DNA of 64,000 nt from Agrobacterium sp. AGB01. GTDB lineage: Bacteria > Pseudomonadota > Alphaproteobacteria > Rhizobiales > Rhizobiaceae. The notes under the pieces are model-generated. The model was not told the DNA's origin and made no database searches. It was given only the letters and a program-made list of their open reading frames with translations. The stretch is from positions 372,001-436,000 of the forward strand of contig NZ_JACVAB010000004.1 in NCBI RefSeq assembly GCF_014851585.1, in the 5' to 3' direction. The first letter of the stretch is position 1, and each line of letters opens with the position of its first letter. Made by a program: the position numbers and the translations under genes. This document shows positions 43,289-54,850 of the stretch, one piece after another.

Positions 43289-44581
43289 TCACCAGCCCGG
43301 AAGGCCCAGCTGCTGTGCCTGTTTGCGCGCATCTTCGTCATATCGAGCGGCGGCATCCGCTGGCTCGCGAATGCCTGAGCCGACCTCGACAGTGAGCTGT
43401 TCGAGGATCGGGCCTTTGACGGGGGAGAGGAATTCCAGTGCGGGTGCGTTCTGGCCGCCCTCGGCAAAATATGGCAGCAAGTCAGCAACTACTGGCGCCA
43501 CCTTTTCCGGCAGCTCGCAACCCTTGATCAGGAAGGGACCGTTGATACCAACGGTATCTTCCAGAACCTTGCAGCCCTCGGTGCTGGCGACAAAGGCCAT
43601 GAACTGTTTGGCAAGGTCAGGATTTGCGGATGTCTGGGGAATGTAGAATCCGCCCGGCATCCAGGTGGTCAAACCATTATTGGCTGCGTCATCGCCCGGC
43701 TGGGCAAAAAATCCCACCTTGTCGAGCAGTTCAGGGTAATTGTCTGAAAGGGCCGGGATGGCAAAGGTCAGCATCGGATAATGAGCGCCCTCGCCGTTGA
43801 CCAGCATACGCAGGCCGTCATTGTAGGTCGCCGCACCAAAATCTTCGTTCATGATATCGGCATCATGAACCTGCTTCAGCCTGTCAAAGCTTTGTGTTGC
43901 TGCAGGTGTTTTGGCAAATTTGGCAACGCCTGCGGTAAATTGCGCTGCAAAATCGGGTACCGCCTTCTGCACGTTGAAAAAGTCAGCGAGAACAAAAAGC
44001 TGGCTGGTCCAAGGGTCACCATATGTCTGGATAAGCGCCGTCTTGCCAGCGGCCTTGATCTTCTCATTGTTGGCCATGAATTCGGCCCATGTTTTGGGCA
44101 CATTAAGACCAAGTTCCGCGTAAATATCACGATTATAGAAAATACCCCCGGCTTCCGCCGGACTGATCGGCACGCCAAAGACAGCATCTCCAACACTTAC
44201 AACCTGTTTGAAGCTGTCAGAAACGTTTTCCATAAACGGTTCCTGGCTCAAATCCATCAAGGTCTGCTGCGGGGCCAGCGCCTGTAGCAGCGATCCTGAG
44301 TTATAATAGAAAATATCCGTCATCTGCCCGGTCGCTAGCCGGGTCTTGACGATGTTGTCGCCTTCACCGCCACCGGGCCGCGTTTCGATATCAATGCTGA
44401 TATCCGGGTTCTTCAGCTCAAATGCCTTCACCAATGCTTCCGCCAGAGCCACGGTATTCGGGCCGTTGTCGATGAGCATGGTCACCGTGCTCTTTGCCAT
44501 GACGGGGCCGGACAGCACCGTCATGGTCAATAGACCGGCAGCAAAACCAATCAAGGCATGTCTTCTATGGGTCTTCAGCAT
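43289..44581 (-). CDS. Carbohydrate ABC transporter substrate-binding protein, copy 2
   Basis: A 430-residue paralogue of 41965-43248 with its own signal peptide (MLKTHRRHALIGFAAGLL; cleavage after VMA). Most differences lie outside the binding-cleft motifs (EPFMENVSDSFKQVVSVGDA against EPFMDNVADSFKQVVTAGSG). Both share one permease pair and one ATPase, which would allow two ligands of the same class. It lies 59 bp downstream of the rhamnosidase. Confidence 0.92.
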   Translation of the reverse strand: MLKTHRRHALIGFAAGLLTMTVLSGPVMAKSTVTMLIDNGPNTVALAEALVKAFELKNPDISIDIETRPGGGEGDNIVKTRLATGQMTDIFYYNSGSLLQALAPQQTLMDLSQEPFMENVSDSFKQVVSVGDAVFGVPISPAEAGGIFYNRDIYAELGLNVPKTWAEFMANNEKIKAAGKTALIQTYGDPWTSQLFVLADFFNVQKAVPDFAAQFTAGVAKFAKTPAATQSFDRLKQVHDADIMNEDFGAATYNDGLRMLVNGEGAHYPMLTFAIPALSDNYPELLDKVGFFAQPGDDAANNGLTTWMPGGFYIPQTSANPDLAKQFMAFVASTEGCKVLEDTVGINGPFLIKGCELPEKVAPVVADLLPYFAEGGQNAPALEFLSPVKGPILEQLTVEVGSGIREPADAAARYDEDARKQAQQLGLPGW

Positions 44582-44640
44582 TGGTTTCCTCCCTGTTGGC
44601 CCACCCCTCCGCAGGCCTGCTGACGCATTTGCCCTCCGCT

Positions 44641-47019
<2,379 letters not shown>

Positions 47020-47054
47020 GCCGTCCTCCCTCAAATTCAGCTGCAATCATTCAT

Positions 47055-47083
47055 GTAGAATGTTCTACGTATATCGTTCTACA
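47055..47083. promoter_or_regulatory. Candidate operator between rhamnosidase and LacI regulator
   Basis: GTAGAATGTTCTAC (47055-47068) is a palindrome, and a further half-site GTTCTACAC follows at 47076-47084. It sits 36-64 bp before the rhamnosidase start and 82-110 bp before the divergent LacI-type gene, a typical autoregulated operator. Confidence 0.55.
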
Positions 47084-47164
47084 CTTTTTTCCGTTTGGCA
47101 ACCCAATTTGTTCCGATAGAGTGAAATGACATTGCCCCAGCCTGTTGAAAGGCTTTTATGAGGC

Positions 47165-48235
47165 ATGCAGACGGCAGGATTGAAAGGTACATTTGTGGGT
47201 GAAAAAGGAACACGTGGCGGCCGGGTAACAATCCGGGAAGTCGCTGAAGACGCTGGTGTTTCTGTGGCCGCAGTTTCAAAAGTCCTGCGCGATGCCTATG
47301 GTGTATCCGACGCGTTGCGCGCCAATGTGCGGGCATCGATGAACAAGCTTGGATATCGGCCACTTGCAGCCGCACGCGGCATGCGTGGACAGACCTACAC
47401 GATCGGTTTGCTGCTGCCCGATATCAGAAATCCGTTTTTTGCCGACATCATGACCGGCGTGAACACTGCACTTGAGCGCACGCAATATCGGGCGATGATC
47501 GGCATCAGCCATTCGTCGATCGAAACGGAACTGGCGATGGTGGAATCGATGATCGACCGCCAGATGGACGGCCTGTTGATGATCGGTTCGACTGAAGACC
47601 GGGAGAATCTGAACAATATCGCAATACGCAAGCCTCTCGTCGCCATCGGACATCATGACCCGGAGGCTCAGGGTTTTGACACTGTCAACAATCACGATCA
47701 GCAAGGTGCGATGATTGTCGTCAAGCATCTGGCCGCCAACGGTTATCGCAAGATCGCGATGCTCAGCCTTATTTCCAGCACCTCCACCATTCTGACACAA
47801 CGAGAGGTTGGATACCGCCGCGGTATGATGGAAGCCGGCCTTGGAAAATATATCAACATCGTGCACTCCTCGCAGACGCTTCGCGACGTGCAACTGACCG
47901 CACGCCGCATGTTGACCGCTTCACAGCGCCCCGACGCCATCTTCTGTTGGACCGACCTCATCGCTTTGGGCGTCATCAGCGTCGCCAGAGAGCTTGGCCT
48001 GTCGATCCCTGAGGACCTTGCCGTGGTTGGTTATGATAACACGATGTTTTGTGACTTTGCTCAGAACAGACTGACCAGCATCGACCAATCAGGAGAACAG
48101 CTTGGCCTTCAGGCAACGCGACTGTTGATCGAACGCATCAACGGGCGGAATACAGCGGAGCACTTTGTTGTAACACCGCGTATCGTTGTACGGGAAAGTT
48201 CCACACCCTCCACCTCGCCCAAAGATACAGTTTGA
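47165..48235 (+). CDS. LacI family transcriptional regulator
   Basis: A 356-residue repressor. The helix-turn-helix is VTIREVAEDAGVSVAAVSKVL (residues 21-41), followed by the hinge and a sugar-binding-protein-like sensor (residues 75-345; TYTIGLLLPDIRNPFFADIM). It is divergent from the rhamnoside operon and probably represses it until rhamnose or a rhamnoside is present. A nearby GTG could be an alternative start. Confidence 0.9.
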   Translation: MQTAGLKGTFVGEKGTRGGRVTIREVAEDAGVSVAAVSKVLRDAYGVSDALRANVRASMNKLGYRPLAAARGMRGQTYTIGLLLPDIRNPFFADIMTGVNTALERTQYRAMIGISHSSIETELAMVESMIDRQMDGLLMIGSTEDRENLNNIAIRKPLVAIGHHDPEAQGFDTVNNHDQQGAMIVVKHLAANGYRKIAMLSLISSTSTILTQREVGYRRGMMEAGLGKYINIVHSSQTLRDVQLTARRMLTASQRPDAIFCWTDLIALGVISVARELGLSIPEDLAVVGYDNTMFCDFAQNRLTSIDQSGEQLGLQATRLLIERINGRNTAEHFVVTPRIVVRESSTPSTSPKDTV

Positions 48236-48593
48236 CAGTACTCTCAGATATCTGGAGCGCTTTCATCAGCGACGGCTTAACTCGCTTTTTTACCGCGCCA
48301 ATACCGGCCTCATTTTTGCGATTGTCCCGTTGCGAATCATTGAGCGCACCGGCTTTATAAATCAGCTGGTGAAGCGCGGTTGCACCTCATTTACCGCCCT
48401 GCAGGCCAATATTAGAACATTCTCTGTGGCTGCGCCGACACGCTTTCTCTTGCGTATCGTTACATATCGTAACAATTGTCACGAATAAAAAAGTTATAGT
48501 TTTTCAGTGGCTTGTCTAGAATCTCATGCATAGCGCGAACATATCGCTCATTGGGGGCAAGGTGCCTTCAATGTCTATTCTGCGGGGGCAGAC
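48236..48593. other. Intergenic region upstream of the autotransporter
   Basis: 358 bp without coding character. A dyad GTTAC ATATC GTAAC (48459-48473) with an adjoining ACAATTGT (48472-48479) lies 115-135 bp before the autotransporter start and could be a regulator site. No terminator is clear after the LacI gene. Confidence 0.5.
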
Positions 48594-51422
48594 ATGCATG
48601 AGAATTCAATGACGCCAGTCAACATAGGCCGGCGGTTTAATAAGGTAGCGAAAATCAGCCGCAACACGCTACTTGCATCGACAGTACTTTTCGCCGCGCC
48701 AAACTTTGCTTGGGCTGACGAAGCTTTCAATAGTGGAAATCACGCAATCACAGCAGACAAAGCTGTTACAGGTAGACTGTTTGTATCGAATAACGCGGAT
48801 ACACATCTGACAATTTCAAACGGCGCAACTGTAACCAGCGGTGATGGCCTCATCGCATTTGGCGCTGGGTATACAGGTATCGTGACCGTCACGGGAGATG
48901 GGACCAGATGGGAAACCACCGAGCCTCTCACCGTCGGCGTTAACGGAAATGGTGAACTCAACATCGAAAATGGCGCCGTCGTACAAAATCGACTGGGCTA
49001 CATCGCTCAAAAGGCGACGACCACCGGCAAAGTCAACGTGTCAGGTACTGGATCAACTTGGATAAATACAGGTGCGCTGTTTGTTGGCAACGGAACGCTG
49101 AATATTAAAGACGGTGGATTGGTCGAAAGTACGACTAGTATGATCGGTTATCCTGCAGACACTGTCGGCGTCGTAAACGTCACCGGTAATGGTTCCAGAT
49201 GGATTGATCACCACAATATCTACGTCGGATATACTACTGATGGCACACTCAATGTCAGCGACGGCGGCGTTGTGGAAAATATTACTGGTTTCATTGGAAA
49301 TTCCGCCAATAGCACCGGCGATGTAACAGTAACCGGTTCGGAGTCTCTGTGGATAAACAGCAGTGGTTTGATTATTGGTTATCAAGGCAACGGCACGCTG
49401 ACCATCAGTGACGAAGCTGTCGTCACCGTCGGCGCGCAGCAGCAAGATGGTAGCTATAACGGCACAACCTTTATTGCTTCAGCGCCCGGGTCAAAAGGCA
49501 CTCTAAACATTGGTGCTGCCGAAACCGAATTCGCCGCTGCAGCTGGCACCTTGAAGACTGACTCAATTACATTTGGCTCAGGCACTTCAGGCTCGATCGT
49601 CTTCAATCACACCGATGCCAATTACACATTTTCCGCCGGAATCAAAGGAAACGGTGACATAAAGCACCTCTCTGGCGTCACGACACTCACCGGTAGCAGC
49701 GCCAACTTTTCCGGCGTGGCCAATGTCAATGGCGGCAGCTTGCTGGTTAGCAATGTGCTTGGTGGCACAGTCAAAGTGAACAATGGCGGCACGATCGGTG
49801 GCACAGGCACCATCGGCTCAACAACCGTCTCAGATGGTGGTATTCTTTCTCCAGGCGGCTTGAACACCATTATCTACAGCCGAATGGCGACTTTCGGAGC
49901 CCCTTTCCACAACCAGATCGGCACATTGACGATCGATGGGGACCTGACGCTGAAAGACGGATCCACATATGCTGTCGATTTAAGTCACGCATCGAGCGAT
50001 TTGACAAAAGTTACTGGCACAGCTTCGATCTACGACGCAGCAAAGGTCAAAGTGACCTCGTTGGACGATGCAACGAGCTACCAGACTGGGCAAAAATACA
50101 AGATCATTGAGACCGATCACGGTTTGACCGGGCAGTTTTCGGACATCCTCAACACTACGTCCGCGTTTCTTGATATCACCACGTCTTACGACGACTACAA
50201 TGCCTATTTGAATGTCTCGGTGAAGGGTTCCGGCAACTCTGGCACCAACCTGAACCCATTCAGCAAGGTTGCAAGAACTGGCAATCAGAAGTCGCTCGCA
50301 GGCGCACTCGACAGTCTGGATCAGACGCCAGGCAGCGCATCGCTTAGCCTTTACAACGACCTTTTGCCGTTGAGCGAAGACGACGCTCTGCAGGCTTACC
50401 AGCAGCTTTCCGGTGATGTTTATGCGACGGCACAAGGTGCCTTCACCCAGACGAACCGCGCCGTAAACACCGCCCTGAACAGCCGTGTTCGCGCCGTGAC
50501 TGACGGTGTTGCGGCGCCTTCTTCGATGGCACTCGGTTATGCTGAAGAGAAGAAAGCAGCAAAGGACGAACGTTTTGCGGCTTTCGAGCCCAAGGAAGCC
50601 TTCGATACCGATCGTTTCGCCACTTGGGTCAACGGTTTTGGTTCCTGGGGTAAGGTCAGCGGCGTTGACGGCGGTTCCGATACGGATACGGCCAATGGCG
50701 GGGTGATCTTCGGTGGCGACATGATGGTCGGTAGCGACTGGCGCGTTGGTGTACTCGGCGGCTATAGCCGTTCATTCTTCGACACGGACAGCAGCAATGG
50801 TGCCAGCACCAACTATCACCTTGGCGGTTACGCTGGCACAAAGTGGGGTCCGGTCGCATTCCGCACAGGCCTGAATTACACCTGGCACAATGTCGACACG
50901 AGCCGTACCATTACGGCGCTTGGCCAGACATTGTCGGGTGACTATGACGGCAGCAGCTTCAATGCCTATGGCGAACTGGCCTACCGTCTAGACGTCGGCA
51001 AGTCCGCACTGGAGCCTTTTGCAGCCCTGGCGCATTCGCGCACCAGAACGGATGGCTTTACCGAAACAGGCGGCACAGCAGCCCTGACGGTTGACGATTC
51101 CTCGATGAACACGACCTTCACCACTGTGGGTCTGCGTGCATCAACAGATCTGGACATTGCCGGTGTAGCATCGGTGGCACGCGGCACCATCGGCTGGATG
51201 CATGCCTTTGGTGATGTCGACCCGGTATCCTCGGCTCGTTTTGCCACGGGTGACAGCTTCTCCGTGACCAGCACGCCAGTTGACCGCAATGCAGCTCTGC
51301 TCGAGGCAGGTGTGGACTTGACCATCACCCCGGCATCGACACTGAGCTTCACCTATAACGGGCAGATCGGCTCAAACGCATACGATCACGGTGCCAACGC
51401 AAAGCTGCGCGTGAAGTTCTGA
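48594..51422 (+). CDS. Type Va autotransporter with beta-helix repeats
   Basis: A 942-residue outer-membrane protein. The extended N-terminus (residues 1-42) ends in NFAWADE, a signal cleavage site. Residues about 90-310 hold four repeats of 47-55 residues built as VTGxGSxW...LxVGxxGNGxLxIxxGxV...GxIG, the strands of a right-handed beta-helix passenger. A linker with SGDVYATAQGAF leads to the C-terminal beta-barrel (about 660-942; FATWVNGFGSWGKV, ending KLRVKF with the terminal Phe). GGGGGCAG precedes the ATG. Predicted adhesin; the passenger is richer in Asn/Thr and A/T than flanking genes. HK and RR genes follow. Confidence 0.9.
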   Translation: MHENSMTPVNIGRRFNKVAKISRNTLLASTVLFAAPNFAWADEAFNSGNHAITADKAVTGRLFVSNNADTHLTISNGATVTSGDGLIAFGAGYTGIVTVTGDGTRWETTEPLTVGVNGNGELNIENGAVVQNRLGYIAQKATTTGKVNVSGTGSTWINTGALFVGNGTLNIKDGGLVESTTSMIGYPADTVGVVNVTGNGSRWIDHHNIYVGYTTDGTLNVSDGGVVENITGFIGNSANSTGDVTVTGSESLWINSSGLIIGYQGNGTLTISDEAVVTVGAQQQDGSYNGTTFIASAPGSKGTLNIGAAETEFAAAAGTLKTDSITFGSGTSGSIVFNHTDANYTFSAGIKGNGDIKHLSGVTTLTGSSANFSGVANVNGGSLLVSNVLGGTVKVNNGGTIGGTGTIGSTTVSDGGILSPGGLNTIIYSRMATFGAPFHNQIGTLTIDGDLTLKDGSTYAVDLSHASSDLTKVTGTASIYDAAKVKVTSLDDATSYQTGQKYKIIETDHGLTGQFSDILNTTSAFLDITTSYDDYNAYLNVSVKGSGNSGTNLNPFSKVARTGNQKSLAGALDSLDQTPGSASLSLYNDLLPLSEDDALQAYQQLSGDVYATAQGAFTQTNRAVNTALNSRVRAVTDGVAAPSSMALGYAEEKKAAKDERFAAFEPKEAFDTDRFATWVNGFGSWGKVSGVDGGSDTDTANGGVIFGGDMMVGSDWRVGVLGGYSRSFFDTDSSNGASTNYHLGGYAGTKWGPVAFRTGLNYTWHNVDTSRTITALGQTLSGDYDGSSFNAYGELAYRLDVGKSALEPFAALAHSRTRTDGFTETGGTAALTVDDSSMNTTFTTVGLRASTDLDIAGVASVARGTIGWMHAFGDVDPVSSARFATGDSFSVTSTPVDRNAALLEAGVDLTITPASTLSFTYNGQIGSNAYDHGANAKLRVKF

Positions 51423-51626
51423 TATCCGAATACACCATTGAGAGCGGCGGTTTACGCCGCTCTCTTCATTCCCAAGACATCCACAGGCCTACCCTGCAAA
51501 AGTCGAGATTTTCTCACACCATCTCCTTCCTGAGCTTGACAACATCACCGTACCGGGCGACGCGAAAACATTCGCATTAGTGCCGTCACAGGCACCGATC
51601 GGACAGAACCATTAAATGAACAGGCC

Positions 51627-53696
51627 TTGCAGTTCGTGTCGATAACAAAGCTTCTCTTGTCCGCGCTGACAGCATTGATTATCAGCGCCAGCTCTCTGCT
51701 CGCGGGCGAGACCGCGGACGGCGTACGCATTCAGCAAGTTCCTGCCGACCTCTATGGTTCTGTGCCTTTGGATGGCTTTATTGATGTCGCACTCGTCAAG
51801 AACGAAAAACTGACGTTGCAGGATATGTTGCAACACCAGGCATTGTTTGCACCGATTGAAGGCCACGACGTCAATCTTGGCTTCGTGCGGACCTCCGCCT
51901 GGTTGCGATTTGCCGTGACACTGCCAGCAGGCGTGAAGCGACCGCAGGATATTCTTCTGTCGATCATGCCAAACTTTACCGATGAGTTGGAAGTTTATGT
52001 CGGCGTTGAAAAACCCGGAATGCAGGAGGCGGATTTCGACCGCTTCGAGATGGGCGATCATTCGCCACGCCTGAATGCCAACTTCAATACGTCGGCAAAC
52101 GTCTTGCCTCTAGAGTTATTTCCAGACCAGACGCGGATCATTTACATCCGGGCGCACAACAAGGACGCCAGCCTCAACGTCTCGGCGGAACTGCTATCAC
52201 CAAACTATTATGACTACAGATCAATCGTCCAGAACCTCATTCGTGGCATGTGGTTTGGTGGCATGGGCGTATTGCTGGTTATCCAACTGTTCTTTTTCTA
52301 TTTCGACAGAAAGAAGTTTTACATTTTCCTGATGCTGGACATTCTGGCTGTCAGTTCGACCTATTTTGGCGCGCTCGGCATGGCGCGACTGCTGTTTTTC
52401 GACAGTGGTGGGCTCGGTAACGACTACCTGTCGAGTACATCCTCCTGGTTCGGCCTGACCGCTGGTGCCCTATCGATAAGAGCCATTCTGGACCTCGATC
52501 CACGTTACCCGAAGATCGATCTCTATTTCCGCTTTGCAGCCATTGTCGGCATTATCGGTGTTTTCTGCGTGCTTTTCGGGGTAAACCGCTTTTTCGTGCT
52601 TTTGGCTGGACCGGTCATCCTGGTTCTCACCACAATGGCCATGTCGGTCGCCCTTATCGATTTCCTTCGGCAACCCAATGCACAAACTGGCCTTAACTCC
52701 GCGGCGTTCGGCCTGCTTTGGGCAGGTTTGATTGCGACGAACAGCCAACGGTATGGCATTCTCTCACTCCCCAGCTGGGTGGCAGGCTCTTATGCCGCAA
52801 CCAGCATAACCCACTTTACACTCTTAACCGGCTCGCTGGCGGTCCGGTTGCGCAACGCAGAAACAGCTGCTCGCAACGCCGATCGCCGTGCTTTGGAAGC
52901 AGCAAGTGCCGCCGAACAACATGCCAATGATCTTGTTCGCGAAAGAACGGGGGAGCTGGTGGAAGCAAAACGGGTGGCCGAACAGGCACTCTGCGCCGAA
53001 CTGCAGGCACAGGAACAGCAAGTCCGGTTCATGGAAGTCATTTCCCACCAGTATCGTACGCCGCTCGGCGTGATCAGAACCAACCTGCAAAGCATTGGCC
53101 TGACCTTACCAAAAGACGATGAGGCCAATCGGCAGAGACTAGACCGCGCCCACACCGGCGTTGCGCGGCTGGTCGAGGTTTTGGAAGTCAATCTCACCAG
53201 AAGCAAACTGCAAGGCCCAGCCTTTCAGCCAGCACTGTCAGAGATCAGCGTCAGCAATGCCGCCATGAGCGCGGTCATAAGTGCGCGTGACTTGCTGCAC
53301 GGCATAACCTTGAATGTTTCAATCGCCCCGGACGTCGAACAGGCAATCATTCGCGCCGATAGCGAAATGCTGAAGTTGGCAATTATCAACCTGCTCGAAA
53401 ACGCATTCAAGTTTTCCGCCCCGGTTGGATCAACACAGGTTTGGCTGGACGTTTTCAGGGATAACGCGACTGTGCATTTCCGGGTTAGGGATAAAGGAAT
53501 AGGTATCGAAGCAGAGGTCGTTGAAGACCTGATCGAGAACCACACACGAGGCACAAATTCTGCTCACATAGAGGGAACAGGCGTTGGCCTGTCACTTGTC
53601 AAACGTACCGCAGACGCCCATGCGGGACGCTTTTCACTTTCAAGCGGTAAAGACGGTGGCACTGAAGCGACCATTGTTTTGCCCGTTTTGGCGTGA
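51627..53696 (+). CDS. 7TM (7TMR-DISM) sensor histidine kinase
   Basis: A 689-residue membrane kinase: signal-like start, an extracellular 7TMR-DISMED2-like domain (residues 30-185; GFVRTSAWLRFAVTLPAG), seven transmembrane segments (about 195-385), a coiled-coil linker, then HisKA (FMEVISHQYRTPLGVIRTNL, His near 474) and HATPase (NLLENAFKF; GIGIEAEV; GTGVGLSLV). The frame opens with TTG at 51627; a GTG 9 nt later is an alternative. It is 18 bp before the response regulator, so the two form a two-component pair. It follows the autotransporter by 205 bp. Confidence 0.9.
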   Translation: MQFVSITKLLLSALTALIISASSLLAGETADGVRIQQVPADLYGSVPLDGFIDVALVKNEKLTLQDMLQHQALFAPIEGHDVNLGFVRTSAWLRFAVTLPAGVKRPQDILLSIMPNFTDELEVYVGVEKPGMQEADFDRFEMGDHSPRLNANFNTSANVLPLELFPDQTRIIYIRAHNKDASLNVSAELLSPNYYDYRSIVQNLIRGMWFGGMGVLLVIQLFFFYFDRKKFYIFLMLDILAVSSTYFGALGMARLLFFDSGGLGNDYLSSTSSWFGLTAGALSIRAILDLDPRYPKIDLYFRFAAIVGIIGVFCVLFGVNRFFVLLAGPVILVLTTMAMSVALIDFLRQPNAQTGLNSAAFGLLWAGLIATNSQRYGILSLPSWVAGSYAATSITHFTLLTGSLAVRLRNAETAARNADRRALEAASAAEQHANDLVRERTGELVEAKRVAEQALCAELQAQEQQVRFMEVISHQYRTPLGVIRTNLQSIGLTLPKDDEANRQRLDRAHTGVARLVEVLEVNLTRSKLQGPAFQPALSEISVSNAAMSAVISARDLLHGITLNVSIAPDVEQAIIRADSEMLKLAIINLLENAFKFSAPVGSTQVWLDVFRDNATVHFRVRDKGIGIEAEVVEDLIENHTRGTNSAHIEGTGVGLSLVKRTADAHAGRFSLSSGKDGGTEATIVLPVLA

Positions 53697-53714
53697 ATTA
53701 TCAGTCAAATCAAT

Positions 53715-54557
53715 ATGCGTCCAATCCATCGGTTTCGATTGGAGCACTCGCCGCGTGATTATCACCACGCGCTCACCACAGCCCGTAATGCACAGTCAAA
53801 AGTCAGTTCAATGCCCCCAGTATCTACCCCACCAACTCATGCCACGCGTCAAAGCGGAAATGGGCCGGTCCGAGTCATACTCGTGGAAGACGACCTTGAT
53901 CTGAAGCAGGGATTGACTGATTTTCTGCGGTTGAACACCTTTGCCGTCACAGCCGTGGGAAACGGCAAGGAATTTGACCTGGCATTGGGCACGGAGGATT
54001 TTGACGTCGCGATACTCGACGTCAATCTGCCGGATACCAGTGGATTTGAGATAGCGCAGCGCCTGAAGAAAACCACCAATATTGGCATCATCATGCTGAC
54101 CGCCCGCACATTGCGGGACGATAAACTTCGCGGCTACTCCGAAGGCGCAAATCTCTATCTGACAAAACCTGTTGATGGTGAGGAGCTGGTGTTTGCCATC
54201 AAAAATCTGGCCGACCGGCTTCGCCAAAGCGACAAAAATGCACAACCTGCCCGGCCTACCGGCAAGTGGTCGATAGACCGGGTCGGCCAGCGGCTCACCT
54301 CTCCGCAGGGCACGGTCATCAAACTGTCTGGCCGTGAGGCGACATTGCTTTCAAAATTGGCAGAAGACAGTAAGCGGATCATTGGCCGCCACGAACTCGG
54401 TCTCGCCATGGGATATCAGACGCTTGCGGACACCCGCAGTCTGGACGCCGTCTTGCAGCGATTGCGCGTAAAAGTGCGCGAAAGCGGTGCCGAACTGCCC
54501 ATCCATGTTATACATGGTGTCGGTTTTCAGCTCTCCGGCGAAATCACTCTCCGCTAA
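53715..54557 (+). CDS. OmpR-type response regulator
   Basis: A receiver domain (VILVEDDLDLKQG; phospho-acceptor Asp in ILDVNLPDTSG; Thr in IIMLTAR; Lys in LYLTKPVDG) and a C-terminal winged helix (WSIDRVGQRL ... HVIHGVGFQLSG). About 50 residues precede the receiver, which is unusual; an internal ATG at 53811 may be the true start. It is partner of the preceding 7TM kinase. Confidence 0.88.
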   Translation: MRPIHRFRLEHSPRDYHHALTTARNAQSKVSSMPPVSTPPTHATRQSGNGPVRVILVEDDLDLKQGLTDFLRLNTFAVTAVGNGKEFDLALGTEDFDVAILDVNLPDTSGFEIAQRLKKTTNIGIIMLTARTLRDDKLRGYSEGANLYLTKPVDGEELVFAIKNLADRLRQSDKNAQPARPTGKWSIDRVGQRLTSPQGTVIKLSGREATLLSKLAEDSKRIIGRHELGLAMGYQTLADTRSLDAVLQRLRVKVRESGAELPIHVIHGVGFQLSGEITLR

Positions 54558-54588
54558 GAACCTCAGCTTCCACTGGTGCGGTTCATTC

Positions 54589-54614
54589 AGAGCCCGGCCA
54601 ATCACCCGGGCTCT
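54589..54614 (+). terminator. Hairpin after the response regulator
   Basis: AGAGCCCGG (54589-54597) pairs with CCGGGCTCT (54606-54614) with an 8-nt loop, 31 bp past the stop. No T-run follows. Confidence 0.6.
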
Positions 54615-54652
54615 CCGCGTTATTGCAGTTCGCCGCGAGAGCATTCGGGCCA

Positions 54653-54830
54653 TTAGGCAGCGCCGAACACCACACGGTCGCCGGATGTTGCGACGCAGTC
54701 TTCAGTCAGACTGGTGACGATCTGGTTGGCAAAACCGTCACCTCACCATCGACCATGCCGAGATGACGCATTCTGTTTTCGAGTCAAATAAGACCGCTCT
54801 CGACAACGTCCTCAAATGTGTTAGCTCGTC
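54653..54830 (-). pseudogene. Possible decayed coding remnant
   Basis: On the minus strand, between the Gfo/Idh gene and the terminator, fragments in different frames look coding: FEDVVESGLI, an in-frame stop, then LENRMRHLGMVDGEVTVL, and after a shift ANQIVTSLTEDCVATSGDRV to a TAA at 54653. The composition is protein-like but no family is recognised, so this is a weak call. Confidence 0.25.
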
Positions 54831-54850
54831 TGTTTCAGATAGAATGCGCG

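Noticed and set aside
48594-51422. Autotransporter passenger as a recent horizontal insertion
   Set aside because: Base composition differs somewhat, but repeats rich in Asn, Thr and Gly account for it and no mobile-element borders were found.
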